DNA of 13,099 bases, taken from positions 1 through 13,099 of the forward strand of contig JAGLKL010000013.1 in the NCBI GenBank assembly GCA_023141075.1, given 5' to 3'. Below, piece after piece: positions 12,875 through 13,099 of the stretch. Each line of letters starts with the position of its first letter. Position 1 is the first letter of the stretch. The translations under genes were made by a program, and so were the position numbers. Source of the stretch: Alphaproteobacteria bacterium (GTDB lineage: Bacteria; Pseudomonadota; Alphaproteobacteria; Micavibrionales; Micavibrionaceae). The notes under the pieces are model-generated. The model saw nothing but the letters and a program-made list of their open reading frames with translations. It was not told where the DNA came from and did no database searches.

Positions 12875-13099
12875 TTAAGGAAATGTTCTTTTCACATATT
12901 CCAAAGCAGTTTCAAGCACTTGAGTCGCATCAAGAGCGCTCGTATCCAGTACGATTGCATCCTCTGCCACCCGCAGCGGTGCTGCTGCTCTAGCCTTATC
13001 ACGCGCATCACGCGCACGCATATCCTCTAAAACAGCGCCATTTGTAACGCTTATCCCTTTAAATTGCAACTCTTTCATGCGTCTTTCGGCTCGAATCTC
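12875..13099 (-). CDS. cmk: Cytidylate kinase, C-terminal part (gene runs off the window)
   Basis: The last 74 codons of cmk are present; the frame continues open through the right edge. The visible protein reads EIRAERRMKELQFKG, then VLEDMRARDARDKARAAAPL and AEDAIVLDTSALDATQVLE. This matches the family's C-terminus, where the arginine-rich AERR and RDxRDxxRxxAPL segments close over the CMP-bound active site and the VLDTSAL strand ends the core. The enzyme phosphorylates CMP and dCMP with ATP. The Met at 13078 is internal, not the start. Position directly upstream of rpsA is the conserved arrangement across proteobacteria. The N-terminal P-loop is outside the window. Confidence 0.93.
   Translation of the reverse strand, partial: EIRAERRMKELQFKGISVTNGAVLEDMRARDARDKARAAAPLRVAEDAIVLDTSALDATQVLETALEYVKRTFP

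Overview
The window looks like a chromosomal segment from an AT-leaning alphaproteobacterium. Every supported gene lies on the minus strand. The order (read right to left) cmk - rpsA - ihfB - lapA - pyrF - [membrane protein] - trpF - trpB - ... - trpA - accD - folC is a familiar alphaproteobacterial neighbourhood, and the OmpR-type regulator at the left end resembles ChvI. I cannot place the genus. An intact trpFBA set argues against a strongly reduced parasite.

Layout from the right end. The 3' part of cmk (12875-13099) is followed by rpsA (ribosomal protein S1, six S1 domains). Between them lies a 146-base gap holding a hairpin. rpsA ends at a strong intrinsic terminator (about 10942-10977). 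A 316-base gap without a large gene follows, then ihfB (IHF beta), lapA (small inner-membrane protein) and pyrF (OMP decarboxylase), then a six-helix membrane protein of unknown function, trpF and trpB. These genes from ihfB to trpB are closely spaced and probably form one transcription unit.

Accessory patch (about 4290-6540). In related genomes trpA normally follows trpB closely. Here about 2.2 kb separates them, holding: (i) a GyrI-like effector-binding protein with a cysteine-rich N-terminus, overlapping trpB by 8 bases; (ii) an orphan 294-residue gene with an 18-residue tandem repeat and its own promoter, bounded by an imperfect direct duplication of about 122 bp; (iii) a duplicated 18-codon scrap of the effector-binding gene's 3' end; (iv) a small GIY-YIG nuclease gene framed by inverted copies of a 39-bp REP-like palindrome; and (v) a 41-codon ORF for a probable secreted peptide immediately before trpA. 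This patch is the least ordinary part of the window.

Left part. trpA, accD (with an unusual basic tail of about 95 residues) and folC follow, then the ChvI-like response regulator. The core genes cover tryptophan synthesis (TrpF, TrpB, TrpA), pyrimidine synthesis (PyrF, Cmk), fatty acid synthesis (AccD), folate polyglutamylation (FolC), translation (S1), nucleoid architecture (IHF) and envelope signalling (ChvI).
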